Source of the DNA: Holtermannia corniformis
Lineage: Eukaryota > Basidiomycota > Tremellomycetes > Holtermanniales
Reading direction: 5' to 3'
Length of the DNA: 64,000 nucleotides
Assembly (NCBI GenBank): GCA_001599935.1
Contig: BCIJ01000001.1
Location: forward strand, 560,277-624,276
The notes under the pieces were generated by a model, which was given only the letters and a program-made list of their open reading frames with translations, was not told the origin of the DNA and searched no databases. Each line of letters opens with the position of its first letter. Positions within the stretch are counted from its first letter, which is position 1. Made by a program: the position numbers and the translations under genes. Of the stretch, positions 11,201 to 22,417 are shown one piece after another.

Positions 11201-13389
11201 CCCATCGACCGCACGCATGCTCCAGCACCTGCATCAACTCCGTTCCGCCTCGCCCTCGCCCAGCCCCGTCCTCCAACCAGGTGAGTCCAATGCGTGTCCC
11301 TTTCCGGGGGCACTATGACAACCACTGCGGAACACCGTCTCATGTTGTCGTCTCCCATGTGCCCCCCTTTCCACCCCTACGCACGCAATGAAGCATATCG
11401 ACGATTCTGATGAACCGAACCCTGCTTTCGCTTCATCTCTTCATGCCCTTACGACACTCGACACGCACAATCCACCATTGCATAATATCCGACCTAATCC
11501 CGGCATCCGACATTGGCGTGCACCGTGAGTTTGTCGAGTAGCGGTGATCGTGCAAGTTGATGACGGCGCCATGTAGATGATCAGACTCAGCGCCGGCTAT
11601 AGATCCTGCACATCGCGAGGCAGAATTCCCAGCTTTGGCGGTGCCATCGGCTCCACCAGCGCCAACACCTGCACCTGCAACGTCGACTGCAGCAGAGGCA
11701 GCTACGACCGCGTCATCCATCGACTCGGCACGCGTTCCAAAGGTCAAGAAAGAGAAGCGCGAGAAGCGCAAGGACAAGCTGGCGAGGGTTGCGGCCGAGA
11801 ATGCTGCCCCGGAAACACCGACATCGGCAGGCGACATGTTCAGCATCCCGACTCAGCAGGCAACACTGGCTGCGAGCCCGACACCTGTAGCTCCAGAGCT
11901 GGTCACGCCAGACGTTGCAAAGCCCGAGTTGCCGACTGAGCAGGTTGCTCTACGTTTCAGCACTGCAGATGTGGTGGCGGCTACCGAAAGGCCGTCGACG
12001 CCCGCGCCTGAACCTATCTCGGCTCCGTCGAAGCCAGCCGCTGAACCTGCTGTACTCGTCACGCCCAAGCCCATCACCCGCGCCAAGGTCCTTCGCATTC
12101 CGTCCATCTCGGCTACCCCTGCGCCAGCCAGGACGGCGACGCCAAAACCGTCTGCACCGTCTACTCCTGTTCCGACTCGACCGAGCACGCCTTCCCTTGG
12201 TGTTCCCCTGCCTTCTGCCTTTCCCGCTCTCGGCAACCCTGCTATCAACCAGATGACCCTAGCTGCGATTGGCAACGCCGCGTCTAGCAAATTTACCGCT
12301 TCGGTCGTGTCGACGTCCGATGCGACGCCCGCACCAGATAAGGACAAGAAGAAGCGCAAGAAGGGCGGTACAAAGGTCAAGCCGCCAGAGCCGCAAGTGG
12401 CGGTACCAACCATAGGCGAGCAACCGGCGTTTGCACCGCGCAAGAAGGAAAAGGCATACAAGCCGCCGGTAATCAAGCCGCCGAAACCCGCAAAGGTTGC
12501 GCCTGCTCCTCCGCCGGTACCTGAACCGCCTGTACAACAACGCCGCTACTCGGATGTTTCGATTGTCGAAGCCGATGACGAGATTGACGTCTACGAGGCC
12601 GATATGATTGATCAGGACGACGATTACCCGCCAGACCACTCGGAACCCGTGCCGATCTTGACCGTGGCCGAGATGCTCGCGCAAATCAACGAGGTTGTCG
12701 ACGTTCAATCGACTTCGTCATTCTTCTCGCCTCACGACATCAGCTCGCAGAGCTCGTTCGGGCTCGCGACGCTCAGTACCGCTGTGGCAGCGCTCACGGG
12801 CATCAGCGCCGACCAGGACGCCATGCTCGAGCAAACGCTCAAGGACGATCAAGCAAAGGCGTTACGTGACCTCCTGCACACTATGACTCGCGTCTGCGGT
12901 GAACAGTACAAGCTCTTCCCTGGCTCGCCCAGAGTTCTCGACTCACACTTTGTCCTCAAGGGTCCGAGGCAGAAGGTTGAGGGCGAGACCGAGGCTGCGC
13001 GCAAAGCCCGTCTCGCGCACCGAGGGTCAGTCGGTCGAATGCGCTGGGCAACGTGCTGATGAATGCTTAGTCCCGTTACGAACGAGATGATGAGGCTGCA
13101 AATGGAGAAGAGTGAGTCGTCCTTGCATACTGTGGATGAGAACTGACAACATCCAGTCGAGGACTACAAGGCTTCGGTCAACATGCACGCAATCCAGCAG
13201 ATGCTTGGCCGGTGCGCCGAAGAGAACCGCTTCGACATCGAAACTCTCGGCGATGGCTACAACACGGTTCACGAGCTCGAACGCGCGTGGGCGGCGGCGC
13301 GCCAGGAAGAGGCCGCCGTTGCGACCGAGCTGGACATGGTTCAAAGGGAGAATGCAAAGGTGTTGGCCGAGGCAGCGCTCATGTGGTGA
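8202..13389 (+). CDS. NOT4: NOT4, RING E3 ubiquitin ligase of the CCR4-NOT complex
   Basis: Ten exons: 8202-8378, 8610-8690, 8780-9040, 9098-9441, 9495-9601, 9652-10941, 10993-11280, 11603-13025, 13071-13111, 13157-13389, giving 1414 aa. Order of domains: C4C4 RING (DCLLCAEPLDLSD, CQCGLQICQFCYNKL, CPGCRRPY; about residues 64-110), a basic linker, an RRM (LVYVSGMKLP, YFGQYGKISKLSI, GIYITYVRREDAQRAI), then a CCCH-like finger (YCDSFLRGVKCDLAGCMGLHEW region). The remaining thousand residues are Pro/Ser-rich with a helical C-terminal end. This is far longer than yeast Not4 (587 aa). Frames join cleanly across all introns; the weakest joint is the 322-nt intron 11281-11602, so a split into two genes is possible. 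Confidence 0.85.
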
Positions 13390-13421
13390 AACGTGTACGC
13401 CCGTTGACATTGTGTCATGAG

Positions 13422-15483
13422 TCATGCATACATCGCCGCTTCTGTGCTCGTCACTTGGCAGACATCCGCCTCCCATACTCCTCTGTACAGTCCTAGGTGT
13501 CAGCGAGCTCCAAACATCTACGAACGCGCACCTCAGAGCATTGAACCCGATGATGCGATCACCCCTTGACACAGCTTCGTGAAAGTCAGCGACCGTCACC
13601 TCGCCGATGCGAATAGTCCCTCGTTCAAGTAGTTCGGCGCGCGTGACGCCTTGCAATCCCGGCACAGCGTCGTCTGCCAGTCGCGGGGTAACCCAAGCGG
13701 GCGCTGATGGATCTCGTGCATCAGGCGCGTACAGCGCGATGTTTGAAGTGACAGACTCGGTCAAATGCGTCGAAGTATGAAGTAGCACCTCCGGGTGAGT
13801 GACTTGTAGCCCCACGAGTGCTACTACAGCTTGTGTCAGCGATAGTCGGCTGGAAAGTTGGAGAACGGACCACCGCGCTTAGTAGCGCCATCGTATATTT
13901 GACGATTCGTCGTCTTGTACATGAGACAGTCGGTCTCGACCTGGGAGGGTACCAGGTCCTTGGGGTCGAGCACGAGCGGTCGACGGCGAAAATTGCGGGA
14001 GTTGACATCCAACGAGAAGGGGCCTGTCATGTCGTCTTGAGCCCAAGTCTCACTGAAGCAAAGCAAAGCAACGCACCACTGTCTGCCGGCGCAGGAAAGA
14101 GTTCTGCTTTGATGAACCCTCCGGGCGATAGCAAGATGCGAAGCTGCCATGCAAGTCAGCCAAATGTGCAAGCATCTGACGAGGATACAAACACGATACT
14201 CATTCCCGACTTTGCCTGTGCCCGTACACGCCGCTTTCACAGCGTCCCACACGATTTCGTCGCCAGGCCAGTCGCCCCAAATGGCCTTGCCGTCTCTTTG
14301 TCTGTAGTGCGCTTGCGCAGTGCGCAAACGAGTGAGATGCCTCGCATATAGCGGGATGTCTTCGCGTTGCGGCGTCGCTGATGTCGGCGCATAACGAGCC
14401 GTCGTAAACAGAGAAAAGTCTGGAGCCTGTCATATGGTTCAATGCGATGCATATGCCAACATACTACGGGCTGACCTTGGCGGTCGAACCGTTCTTCCAG
14501 TTGAGGTCGTACGCGGCTCCTTGCTATCGACAATGATCAGTCATGGACTGTACACAAGGGGCCTCGACGAACCTTCCACGTCCACCCCTCAAAAGCGTCA
14601 AGCGCGACCCTGCCCCAATCTTTCGCATCCGTGCCTTCGTCAAGGTCAATGATTTTAATCAGGCTGAGGTTGATGGGCTGGATGAATCCCTCGTCCCGAG
14701 CCTGTTGGAGCAACATAACGATTGGGCTATAGAACCCCTTGACTGTGCAACAGGATCAGAATGGCTCTGGCGCTGTCGTCCCCTGCTGACCATTCAAGAC
14801 TACGATTGGCTTCTTGTGGATCCCAAGCTGGTTCCAGGTAACCATCTCCATCATCTGCCCGTGTGTTAGTCACCGACCGTCAATTCCCATTCATCGCGCA
14901 CCTCTTCGAAAGTTCCAAACCCTCCGGGCAGGACAAGGAAACCATCCGAGAGCGCTGCCATCCTCTGCTTACGCTGCACAGTATGTATCAGCAGCGAGTC
15001 GCGACACGAGCGCCTACTCACCGTATGCATGTCATCAACGAGCTCGAGCTCGATCCGACCATCCATCGAGTCCTCATTCTTGAGTGTCTGGTCGCCCGAT
15101 CCCTCGGCGCTTGCGACACCAATGCTCCAATTGGCCTTGGCTTTCTCCTTTGTAGTCAATGCGGTTGGTAGCACGCCGATGACTCGGCCTTGAGGGTGCT
15201 CGAGCGCTGCAGCGGCCGTCATGCCTGTGCCGATCAGTAAGGATTGTGCTCAAATTTAACGATCGTCCGCCCTACCCATCAAGCCACGCATACCACCACC
15301 GTATACTAAAGTGTAGCCATTGTCGGCAAGTGCAAAGCCCACCGATTTGGCAGCCTGTCCGTAGATTGGATCGCTACCAGGTGAAGACGCGCAGCTGAAG
15401 ATGCATCGTCAGGAACTGTCCCGCCGAGTGCCAGTGTCACGATCAGCTTACAATACGCAAACTGCCTTGGATTGAGCAGTCAT
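13422..15483 (-). CDS. LOG-family phosphoribohydrolase fused to 4-amino-4-deoxychorismate lyase
   Basis: Twelve exons: 15483-15452, 15394-15276, 15224-15022, 14973-14902, 14854-14791, 14742-14573, 14523-14476, 14426-14193, 14143-14077, 14023-13874, 13829-13532, 13482-13422, giving 505 aa. Residues 1-236 are a complete LOG enzyme (CASSPGSDPIYG, YGGGMRGLMG, RKQRMAALSDGFLVLPGG, GTFEE), a family that releases bases from nucleoside monophosphates. Residues 237-505 are a fold-type-IV PLP lyase like yeast Abz2 (FSLFTTARY, MYKTTNRQIYDGA with the likely PLP lysine, LTESVTSNIALY, GFNALRGVWEADV), which makes p-aminobenzoate for folate. The joining intron, 14475-14427, is phase 0. If it were retained, LOG would end at a TAG (14466-14464), but the lyase part has no ATG of its own. 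Its 3' end faces NOT4 with 32 bp between. Confidence 0.8.
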
Positions 15484-15742
15484 TAGGGTGACAATGCGTT
15501 GGAACCAGTTGGTTGTCAGTGTATGCGGTCTCGACATGTCATCGATTCCGACTTTGGCACATCACGTGAAACCTTGGTCACTTCGGCACGGACCTCGGCC
15601 GCCGGAATCGGAATCACGGATGCATCACATCGTCAAGCTCGTTCTCGACAAAAAAAGGGCAAAAGCTACACAAGCAAAACGATACACAAGCGGCAGGGTC
15701 AGGGCAGGATACGCTCACACTCGAATGAGGGTGTTGAGGGAT

Positions 15743-18700
15743 TTACAGGCTGGATTCGGCAAAGTCGAGCTGCGCGGTGTTGGGCGAAAAGTGCGGGACT
15801 TCAGGTGCGTTGTCGAGCTGCTTGAAGGTGGAGTCGTGGTGATGGCCTTGAACGGAGGGAGAAAGCTGGTGAGTTAGCAGTGAAGATGATGAAATAAGCT
15901 TAAAACCGACCAAGGCATCAAAGTCTTCAGCCTCGAGCTGGCGACGCCGACCCATCTTCTCCCCGAACAGCTTGACATTGCTTTGCATCGCGCCGAGCTT
16001 GGCCTGCGTCGTCAAAAGATCCGTGAGGGTGCTCTCATGGGTTCTGACCAGAGCGCCGTGGTTCCTTGAACGCTATGTCAGCCAAACGCTCCATACTGTC
16101 GAACAGCACGCACTGTTGCAGAACCAATAGCTCCCCTTCTACGTCCTTGATTCGCTGCGATGCGGCCGTGTGCGCGTTTCTTGCGCTCTCGGCGAGCTCT
16201 GCCGACGTCTTGCTCGTCTGAATCTCGGCTTCGACGCGCGAAAGGGTCGTATCGAGCTGTTGCGAGGTCTCAAGCAAGTCCTGTTCAAGGGCCTGCTTGA
16301 TCGACGTCATACTCGTCAAATCGGCGCGCAGTACCTCGAGCTCGGTTTGCAGCATAGCTTGGGCCTGTTCAGCAGCTGCAACGTTGGCACGCTCCTCCTG
16401 AACGAGCGTTTTCTCAATTCGCACGGCCGCTTCGAGATTTACGACCTTGTTCTTCATCTCCTTCGAGCTGCCGCTGAGAACCGAGACCTCGCCTTGCAGG
16501 TTTGCGACCCCAGCTTGTGCACTTGCGAGCTCCGCATCACGAACAGAAAGCTCGTCAACGAGCTCTGCCTCGCGCAGCTGCTTCGCCAGCGTAGTTGCTG
16601 TCAACTCGGCGATCGTCGCTTCGGCTTGAGCAATCTTGGCCTCGAGAGTCGTGATCGCCTTGCCCGACTCTGCTGCCTCCTCTTGCAGCTCGCTGATTTC
16701 TGCTTGGTAGAGCCCGACGTCCATCTGCAAACCCGAAACAGTCGTTGAAGTCTCCTCGGCCTCCGTCTGTATCTGATCATGTAGCATGGCGATCGTCTCG
16801 CGCGCCGTATCAGTCTGGTCCTCTGCAGTCGTCTGTGCCGCTTTGGTCGCCTCGAGATCCGTCTTGAGAACCGCATTGGCCGCCGTGAGTCCTTCCAACT
16901 CAACTTCGAGCTGTTCCTTGTAGCGTTCGGCCGCACCGAGCTCTTGGCGGCACGTCTCCAAGTCTGCCTGGGAGGAACTGAGGGATTCGAGCGCTTCGGT
17001 CTCTGCTGCCGTAGCTGCATCTCGACCCGCCATGACGTCTGCCAGCTCAACCCGCATCCGCGTCAGCTCCGCCTCGGCATCTTGTTTGGCGCGAGCAACA
17101 CTTTCGACCTGAGCTTTGGCGTTGGCCCTCACGGCGCCGAGGTCTGCTTCGAGTCTGGCGACGGTCTCGTTCATTTCGGTCAGGCTCGTGTTGGCAACCT
17201 GCAAGGCGAGCTCGGCGACAGCCGACGCTTCCACTTTGCTCGCCAGCGCTTGCTGTTGAGCGACGGCGTCATCGCGCGCTTGCTCGGTTTCTTGCAGTTG
17301 CGATTTGAGGTTCTCGACGGTCTTGGCCTGTTCCTCGTTCATGTCCGCGCACTCCTCCAGCTGCTTCCGCGTGCGTTCAGCCGTCGAGACGAGCGTGTCG
17401 ATGCGCTCCTGAAGGTCGCGCTGCTGATCTTCGGCAATCGAGATGGCGTCTTGCTGGACCGAGAGGTCATGCTGCGCTGTGACCAGAGCCTGCTCGGCCG
17501 CATTCTTTTCGTCAAGCGCTTTGTCGAGCCCACCGCTGAGGCTCTGCAGCTGCACGGAACGAGTGAATATCACAATGCGTTGACAAACCTCAAGCTACTC
17601 ACTTCCATCTCGCGCTCGTTGCTTCGCACAATCTTGTCCCGCAAGCTCTCAAGGTACTGGCGCGCCTTGGTGTCCGCGATGAGCGAGCAGGTAGGCGAGG
17701 TGACGCATATCGGCGTCGGGTTCGCACTCAACAGAGCCAAACTGTCAACGATAGCTTGCGAGTCCTGAGTGCCCGCCAGCAGCTCCTCGATCCGCTTGAC
17801 GATCGCAGCGTATCTCTGCGTGACATTGCCAGATGACTTTCCAACCCGCAAGAGGGTTCCGAGACTGTCGACATAGCTCGCTGCGTCTGATTGACCGTCG
17901 CCGTCTAATTCAGTCGGCGTAGCGGGATCGTCGTCGAGATCGAAGGCGTCTTGAGCAGGCGGAGAGGTATACGGCGGGGTCTGGAGGCCTGATTGCATCG
18001 ACTTTGAGTGTTGGCTCACTAGCAGGCGCTGCTCCTGGGAGCTTGTAGGGCTGCGCCTCAGATGTCAGCGCCAGTTCCCGCAGTCGAGGGGCTACGCACA
18101 TATCTTCCGTGCCGTCGTCGAGCACATCTTGCATATCGAGCCCGTGATCTGACCGATGTTGGTGATCGGGCCGACGGCTGCGCTCGGCCTCTTGTGCGAG
18201 CTCATCTTCGCGATCGCCAATGTCGAGCTCGCGATCGTCGAGCTGTTGCTCCCGCTTTTCAAGATTGGCAGCCTGCTGCTCGAGCTCAGCGCGGCGATTG
18301 TCCAGTGCCGTCTGCTGGGCCTTGGTGATGCCCGTGGAGCGTTTGGCTGGTCTCTGTAGGAATCAGTCACTGAGGGCACGGCTGCAAGGCCGTTTCGCCC
18401 ACCTTGACGGGTTCAGGCGTGTCTTCCAGCTCGTCATCCTCATCTTCCTCAACGCTCGCCAGCCTCTTCCTCTTGGTCGCCTTGGCAGTACTGCCCGCGC
18501 GTCCACTGGGCGCGCTCACCGCACTCTGACGCCTAGTGGTCTGCCCTGTCCGATACTTGGCTGGTGAGCTGTTGCCGGTGAGATTCGGCATCGACTGCCT
18601 TGACTTGCGGGGCAGCGTGCGAGTATTCGCATTAGCGGCAAGAGATTGGCGGCGAGATGGCAGGCTCCGTTCGCCTGGTGATGCACCGGCAAGAGGCGAG

Positions 18701-19315
18701 GGGCCGACGGCTACGTCCTGGCCAGTGAGCGCGGCGAGTGAGGTGTAATGCCTGGCGACGACGTGCCAGAGGGTCTACAAGCAGCCGATCAGCGATCAGC
18801 GCCAGTTGGGTGCTCCCGCATGTAGACTCACGGCTTCGTCCTCGGCGCCGAGCCCAAGCCGTTTCTTGGTCGCGTCGATAAACTTGCGCCCCTGTTCAGT
18901 GAAGTCATATGCCAGCTGGTGGCTCTTGGCAGTGTCGCCACCAGGGCCGGTGGATGCCCTCCTTCCGCTAGCGGTGTATTCCGGTACTTGCAGAAGCCCC
19001 GAATCGGTCTATCGAAGGTCAGACTGTCGCGCCGATAATCCTGGCTCGGAGACTGACCATGGCCTTGAGCCCCTTTGTGACATATTGCGTGGCTGCCGGC
19101 CCAAGCGTCTCGCCGTGCTCAGCCGCGTCTCTACGGACCTGCGCATGGATCGTCTTGTGATGGATCGCATGCTTCTTACTACTCCGCGCGAGCTGGTGCA
19201 ACGCCGCGAGCGAGCCTGCGTTCGAGATCAATAAATGTTGAGATGACGTGTGCGGATCCGACTGACGCTCTGCATAAGTCGGCTTTTTGACTTTGGAGAT
19301 CTTGACAGGGGCCAT
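15743..19315 (-). CDS. Large coiled-coil protein of unknown function
   Basis: Seven exons: 19315-19058, 19008-18832, 18774-18403, 18353-18100, 18056-17603, 17549-16110, 16072-15743, giving 1094 aa. The N-terminal 145 residues look folded (SLAALHQLARSSKKHAIHHK, then GLLQVPEYTASGRR) and resemble no family I know. A basic Ser-rich stretch with a KRKR patch follows, then an acidic turn (VEEDEDDELEDTPEP) and a first short coil. Residues from about 505 to 985 form an almost unbroken Ala/Glu/Gln-rich coiled coil (LQSLSGGLDKALDEKNAAEQ onward). The design suggests a scaffold of the spindle pole, nuclear envelope or kinetochore, but that is inference from architecture only. It is divergent from the next gene across 219 bp. 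Confidence 0.75.
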
Positions 19316-19534
19316 GGCGGGGTCTTGTACCCGACTGGGAGGGGCGTACAAGGTACAGGGTCTGTCAAGAGTAGGGTATGGCAAGTGGTCGAGACGGATC
19401 TGCACCAGCCGGAGGAAATGGCAGATGTGCCACGTGTTCCGACCGATCGGTGATACACAAGCGGTACAAATACAGAGTATGAGCGCGAGCGCGAGGGTCT
19501 GGTCAGTCTGCTCCAAGTCTACGCACATTTCAGA

Positions 19535-20570
19535 ATGAGTAGTCTCACGGAAGCGACAACGATCCTCGAATGGCTGCATGCTCTACCAGATTACGCCTAT
19601 CACGCAGGGCCCTTAATTGACTCGAACGTGTTGGCACCATCTGGCACGCATGAGCGCCCGGCTACCGCCCGAGTCCGGCTCGAACTCAGGCAGGACATGG
19701 TCTACGAGGCCCGAAGCTTGTTGCACGCCAGTAGCGTCGCGTTTCGCCGCCTCACCAAGCACCAAGATCCGCTAGACATGAAGATCTTGTATGAAGACGA
19801 AGACGATCGGCGCGACCTCGCTCGAAGGCGCAAGGACGACCCCAAACCAAACAATAGACGTATGCGCCAGTTCTACAGCAAGACAATTCTGAACTGTGCG
19901 TCTGAAGGCACTGTCAAACTTGGAGCGGACCTCTGCCTCGCTGAGCCCGATTTTCTCGAGGGCGGCTTCCGTTCAGTGTCACAGCTCCCGGGACCCAGGG
20001 ACGAGCCGTCGACACTGCCTCTCCCCGACTTGCTCGAGTTTCACTGCGATCGCGTGCGTGCATACACGCCGTTGGATGTCGATGAAGCACCCTACGTCCT
20101 TGGCGTCTTCATGCTCGACGCCGATCCCATAGCACTACGCGCAGTGGTCAAAGCCGATGCCGCCGGGAAAACGCTGAATGACGCCAGCGATCGGCGGGAC
20201 ATCAGTAAAGCCCAAGACGTCATCTCTCACGTCAGTATTAGTACACTCTTCTCTCATAGCCACTAACGGGTCAACGCAGGTCACGGCGGCCATGCTAGAA
20301 GCAAACCTCAATTACAGTATCCTCTTCATCCCCGCCGGCATGATCGTCGCCTACCTCTCCAACGGCACTCTGGCTTTCGAGATACTCGAGCCACGCGCGC
20401 CGCGAGACGTCTACCCTACCGAGGAGATCGGCTTTGTCGAAGCCTACACCTACATCACCTACGCCGCCTGGGCGTCTCGCAAAGTCATCGACGGCAAGCT
20501 GTGCCTGACGCATTCTCTCGTCGAACCGAAAGAGAAACAGCCAGAGGTGCAGCCAGATTCGGTGCTATGA
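19535..20570 (+). CDS. Hypothetical protein, 328 aa
   Basis: Two exons: 19535-20230 and 20280-20570, joined in phase 0 by a 49-nt intron (GTCAGT...CGCAG). The protein starts MSSLTEATTILEWLHALPDY and is well composed, with acidic and basic helices (LYEDEDDRRDLARRRKDD) and a C-terminal part that looks like a compact domain (VLGVFMLDADPIALR, YSILFIPAGMIVAYL, VEAYTYITYAAWASRK). No motif lets me assign a family. Clean splicing and codon use argue that it is real. Confidence 0.7.
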
Positions 20571-20721
20571 GCTACAGTGATTTGACGACGTTCTCCGAGT
20601 ATGACTCCTGAAACCGTCATCCTCCCAACCTGCAAACATTTCAATTGTGTTCTATTGTATCTTTGTAAATAAGCCTGGCGCTCGACGCCATGATGTCACG
20701 TCCACTTTTGCAACGGGTGCT

Positions 20722-20780
20722 CATCACATCCGCGTTACTCCATCCGCGTTTCTCCATCCGCGTTTCTCCATCCGCCGGTG
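20722..20780. repeat. 14-bp tandem repeat derived from the PRE5 3' end
   Basis: Three 14-bp units beginning CATCCGCGTT (20727-20768) plus a partial fourth. The block opens with CATCACATCCGCGTTACTCC, which matches 20928-20947 at the end of PRE5 with one mismatch. It ends with CATCCGCCGGTG, also present in the PRE5 coding end near 20975. It therefore looks like a small duplicated and internally expanded copy of the PRE5 terminus lying just beyond the gene. Confidence 0.65.
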
Positions 20781-20940
20781 TTTGACCGGCATCGGCCGCC
20801 ATACTGCATAGTTGATCCCTTCTCTTTGTGACTGAGCCTGTACTGTATGTCATAGTGTCATGCCACATGCTCGCCACCGCTTGTCTGTCAGCTGCAGAAA
20901 GTCACCGGTCGAGCGCTGTATCCATCTCATCACATCTGCG

Positions 20941-22221
20941 TTACTCCTGCATCTGGACATCGCCATCACCATCCGCCGGTGCCGGCGGAGGCGCCTGCGC
21001 CGCCTCGCCCGCACCCGCACCCGTCGCTGGCGCCTCTCCCTCTCCCTCAGCCGGTGGGTTCTCCTCCGCCTCCCTCTGCCTCATGACCTCCAAAAACGGT
21101 TCGACGCTCTCGTTCTCCAGCATCCTAAAGTTACCCTTGAGCGCGGCGCCGACGTGTGCATTCGGCTCCAGATCGGTCGCAGGGCCAACAATGGCAATCG
21201 ACGTGTTGAGCGCCGTCAACGTCTTGTCTTGCTGCAGCGTGTCGCGGAGCGCTTTGAGCCCGTGCTGGATCAGGGACGCGAGATCGGCGTGGCGGTACTC
21301 TTCAAAGTTCTTTTCGAGGTACGTCTTTGCGCTTTGCGAGCGCGCGCCGATCGAGTGGGCAAAGTATTCGAACGCGACGCCGGCGGGCGAGAACTCGTAT
21401 AGGTGCGGGCCGGTTTCCTGTGTGGTGTCAGCTGTGTTGAGATTTGGAAAGTCTGCGTCGACGCACGTCTTGACCGATGACGAGGAAGCCGACACCGTAT
21501 GGCCGCTTGCCATATTGCTGCGTGTTCGTCTGAGCCCCTATTGCGTGGTGATCAGCCCAAGACAGGTTGAAGAATGCAGGCGACACTCACGCTCCGCAAT
21601 GCTACCCACGATCCGCCCAACAGGGATCGGCCGTCCATACAGCATCCTTGACCGCATCGCCTGCTGACGCATAAAGTTGCTAAAGTCATGGATGAGCCGT
21701 CATGCAATCGGTACAGGAAGCAACACACCTCAGTACCCTCGCATCACTCGTCAAGCCCGCAATCGCCACGCCGACGTGATCATCGATCCTGATCATCTTC
21801 TTTTGGTACGTCGCGAGCTCGCCGGTCGAGCGCTAAAGGCGATCAGCGGGGTACACAAACGGAGCAAGGGAGGGTAAGCACGCACCTTGAGAGTCAGCAG
21901 AATGGCATGGCTGTCTGATCGCAAGCCGATGGCGGCTGAGCCCTGCTTGACGGCTTCCATCGCATACTCGACCTGAAGGAGGGTGAGCGTACGCTTTCGG
22001 CGTCCTACTAAGCGGCGGACCTGATGCAGCTTGCCCTGTGGGCTCTGCAAGTATCGTCAGCTCGATTCGGGCGTCCATAGGTTGCTGTACTCACAAATGT
22101 GGTGTTGTCACCGTCATACGAGTTGCGGAACTGGACGAAGACGTCAGCGTGCGTTCGGCGGGTGCGATCACGACGGCTGCAACGACAGGCATCGGTACGC
22201 GCTCATGCTCAGACGCACCAT
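20941..22221 (-). CDS. PRE5: 20S proteasome subunit alpha6 (PRE5/PSMA1)
   Basis: Eight exons: 22221-22219, 22130-22095, 22044-22021, 21972-21886, 21832-21729, 21679-21591, 21537-21467, 21417-20941, giving 296 aa. The first coding exon is the ATG alone, followed at once by a GTGCGT donor. Removing the 88-nt intron yields [20 protein letters not shown], the exact alpha6 start. Other landmarks are [62 protein letters not shown] and [14 protein letters not shown]. The acidic, Ala/Pro-rich tail ending [10 protein letters not shown] is longer than in yeast. Alpha6 forms part of the outer ring that gates substrate entry. Divergent promoter with NIP7 (196 bp). Confidence 0.96.
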
Positions 22222-22417
22222 GCTGTGTGAATGCTGTGTGAGCTGATCCGACTCGCTCAGTGCTGCCCTCGTCCACACGGTGATCCAAGCTGAGCTGCAC
22301 CAGCGTCCACCCACGCGTGGCTTCGTTTTTATCTTGTCATTAATTTGATTAATCCAATAAAGTTGACAGTCCTCATCGCCAACCGGTCTATAGTACACTG
22401 CAAAATCACTCGACACC

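Noticed and set aside
13027..13531. Unspliced extension of the ADC lyase frame into the NOT4 3' end
   Set aside because: Splicing 13531-13483 gives the conserved GFNALRGVWEADV ending; the extension is antisense to NOT4 coding exons.
16944..17768. 274-codon plus-strand ORF
   Set aside because: It is the mirror of the Ala/Glu/Gln-rich coiled coil on the other strand; such repeats open long antisense frames.
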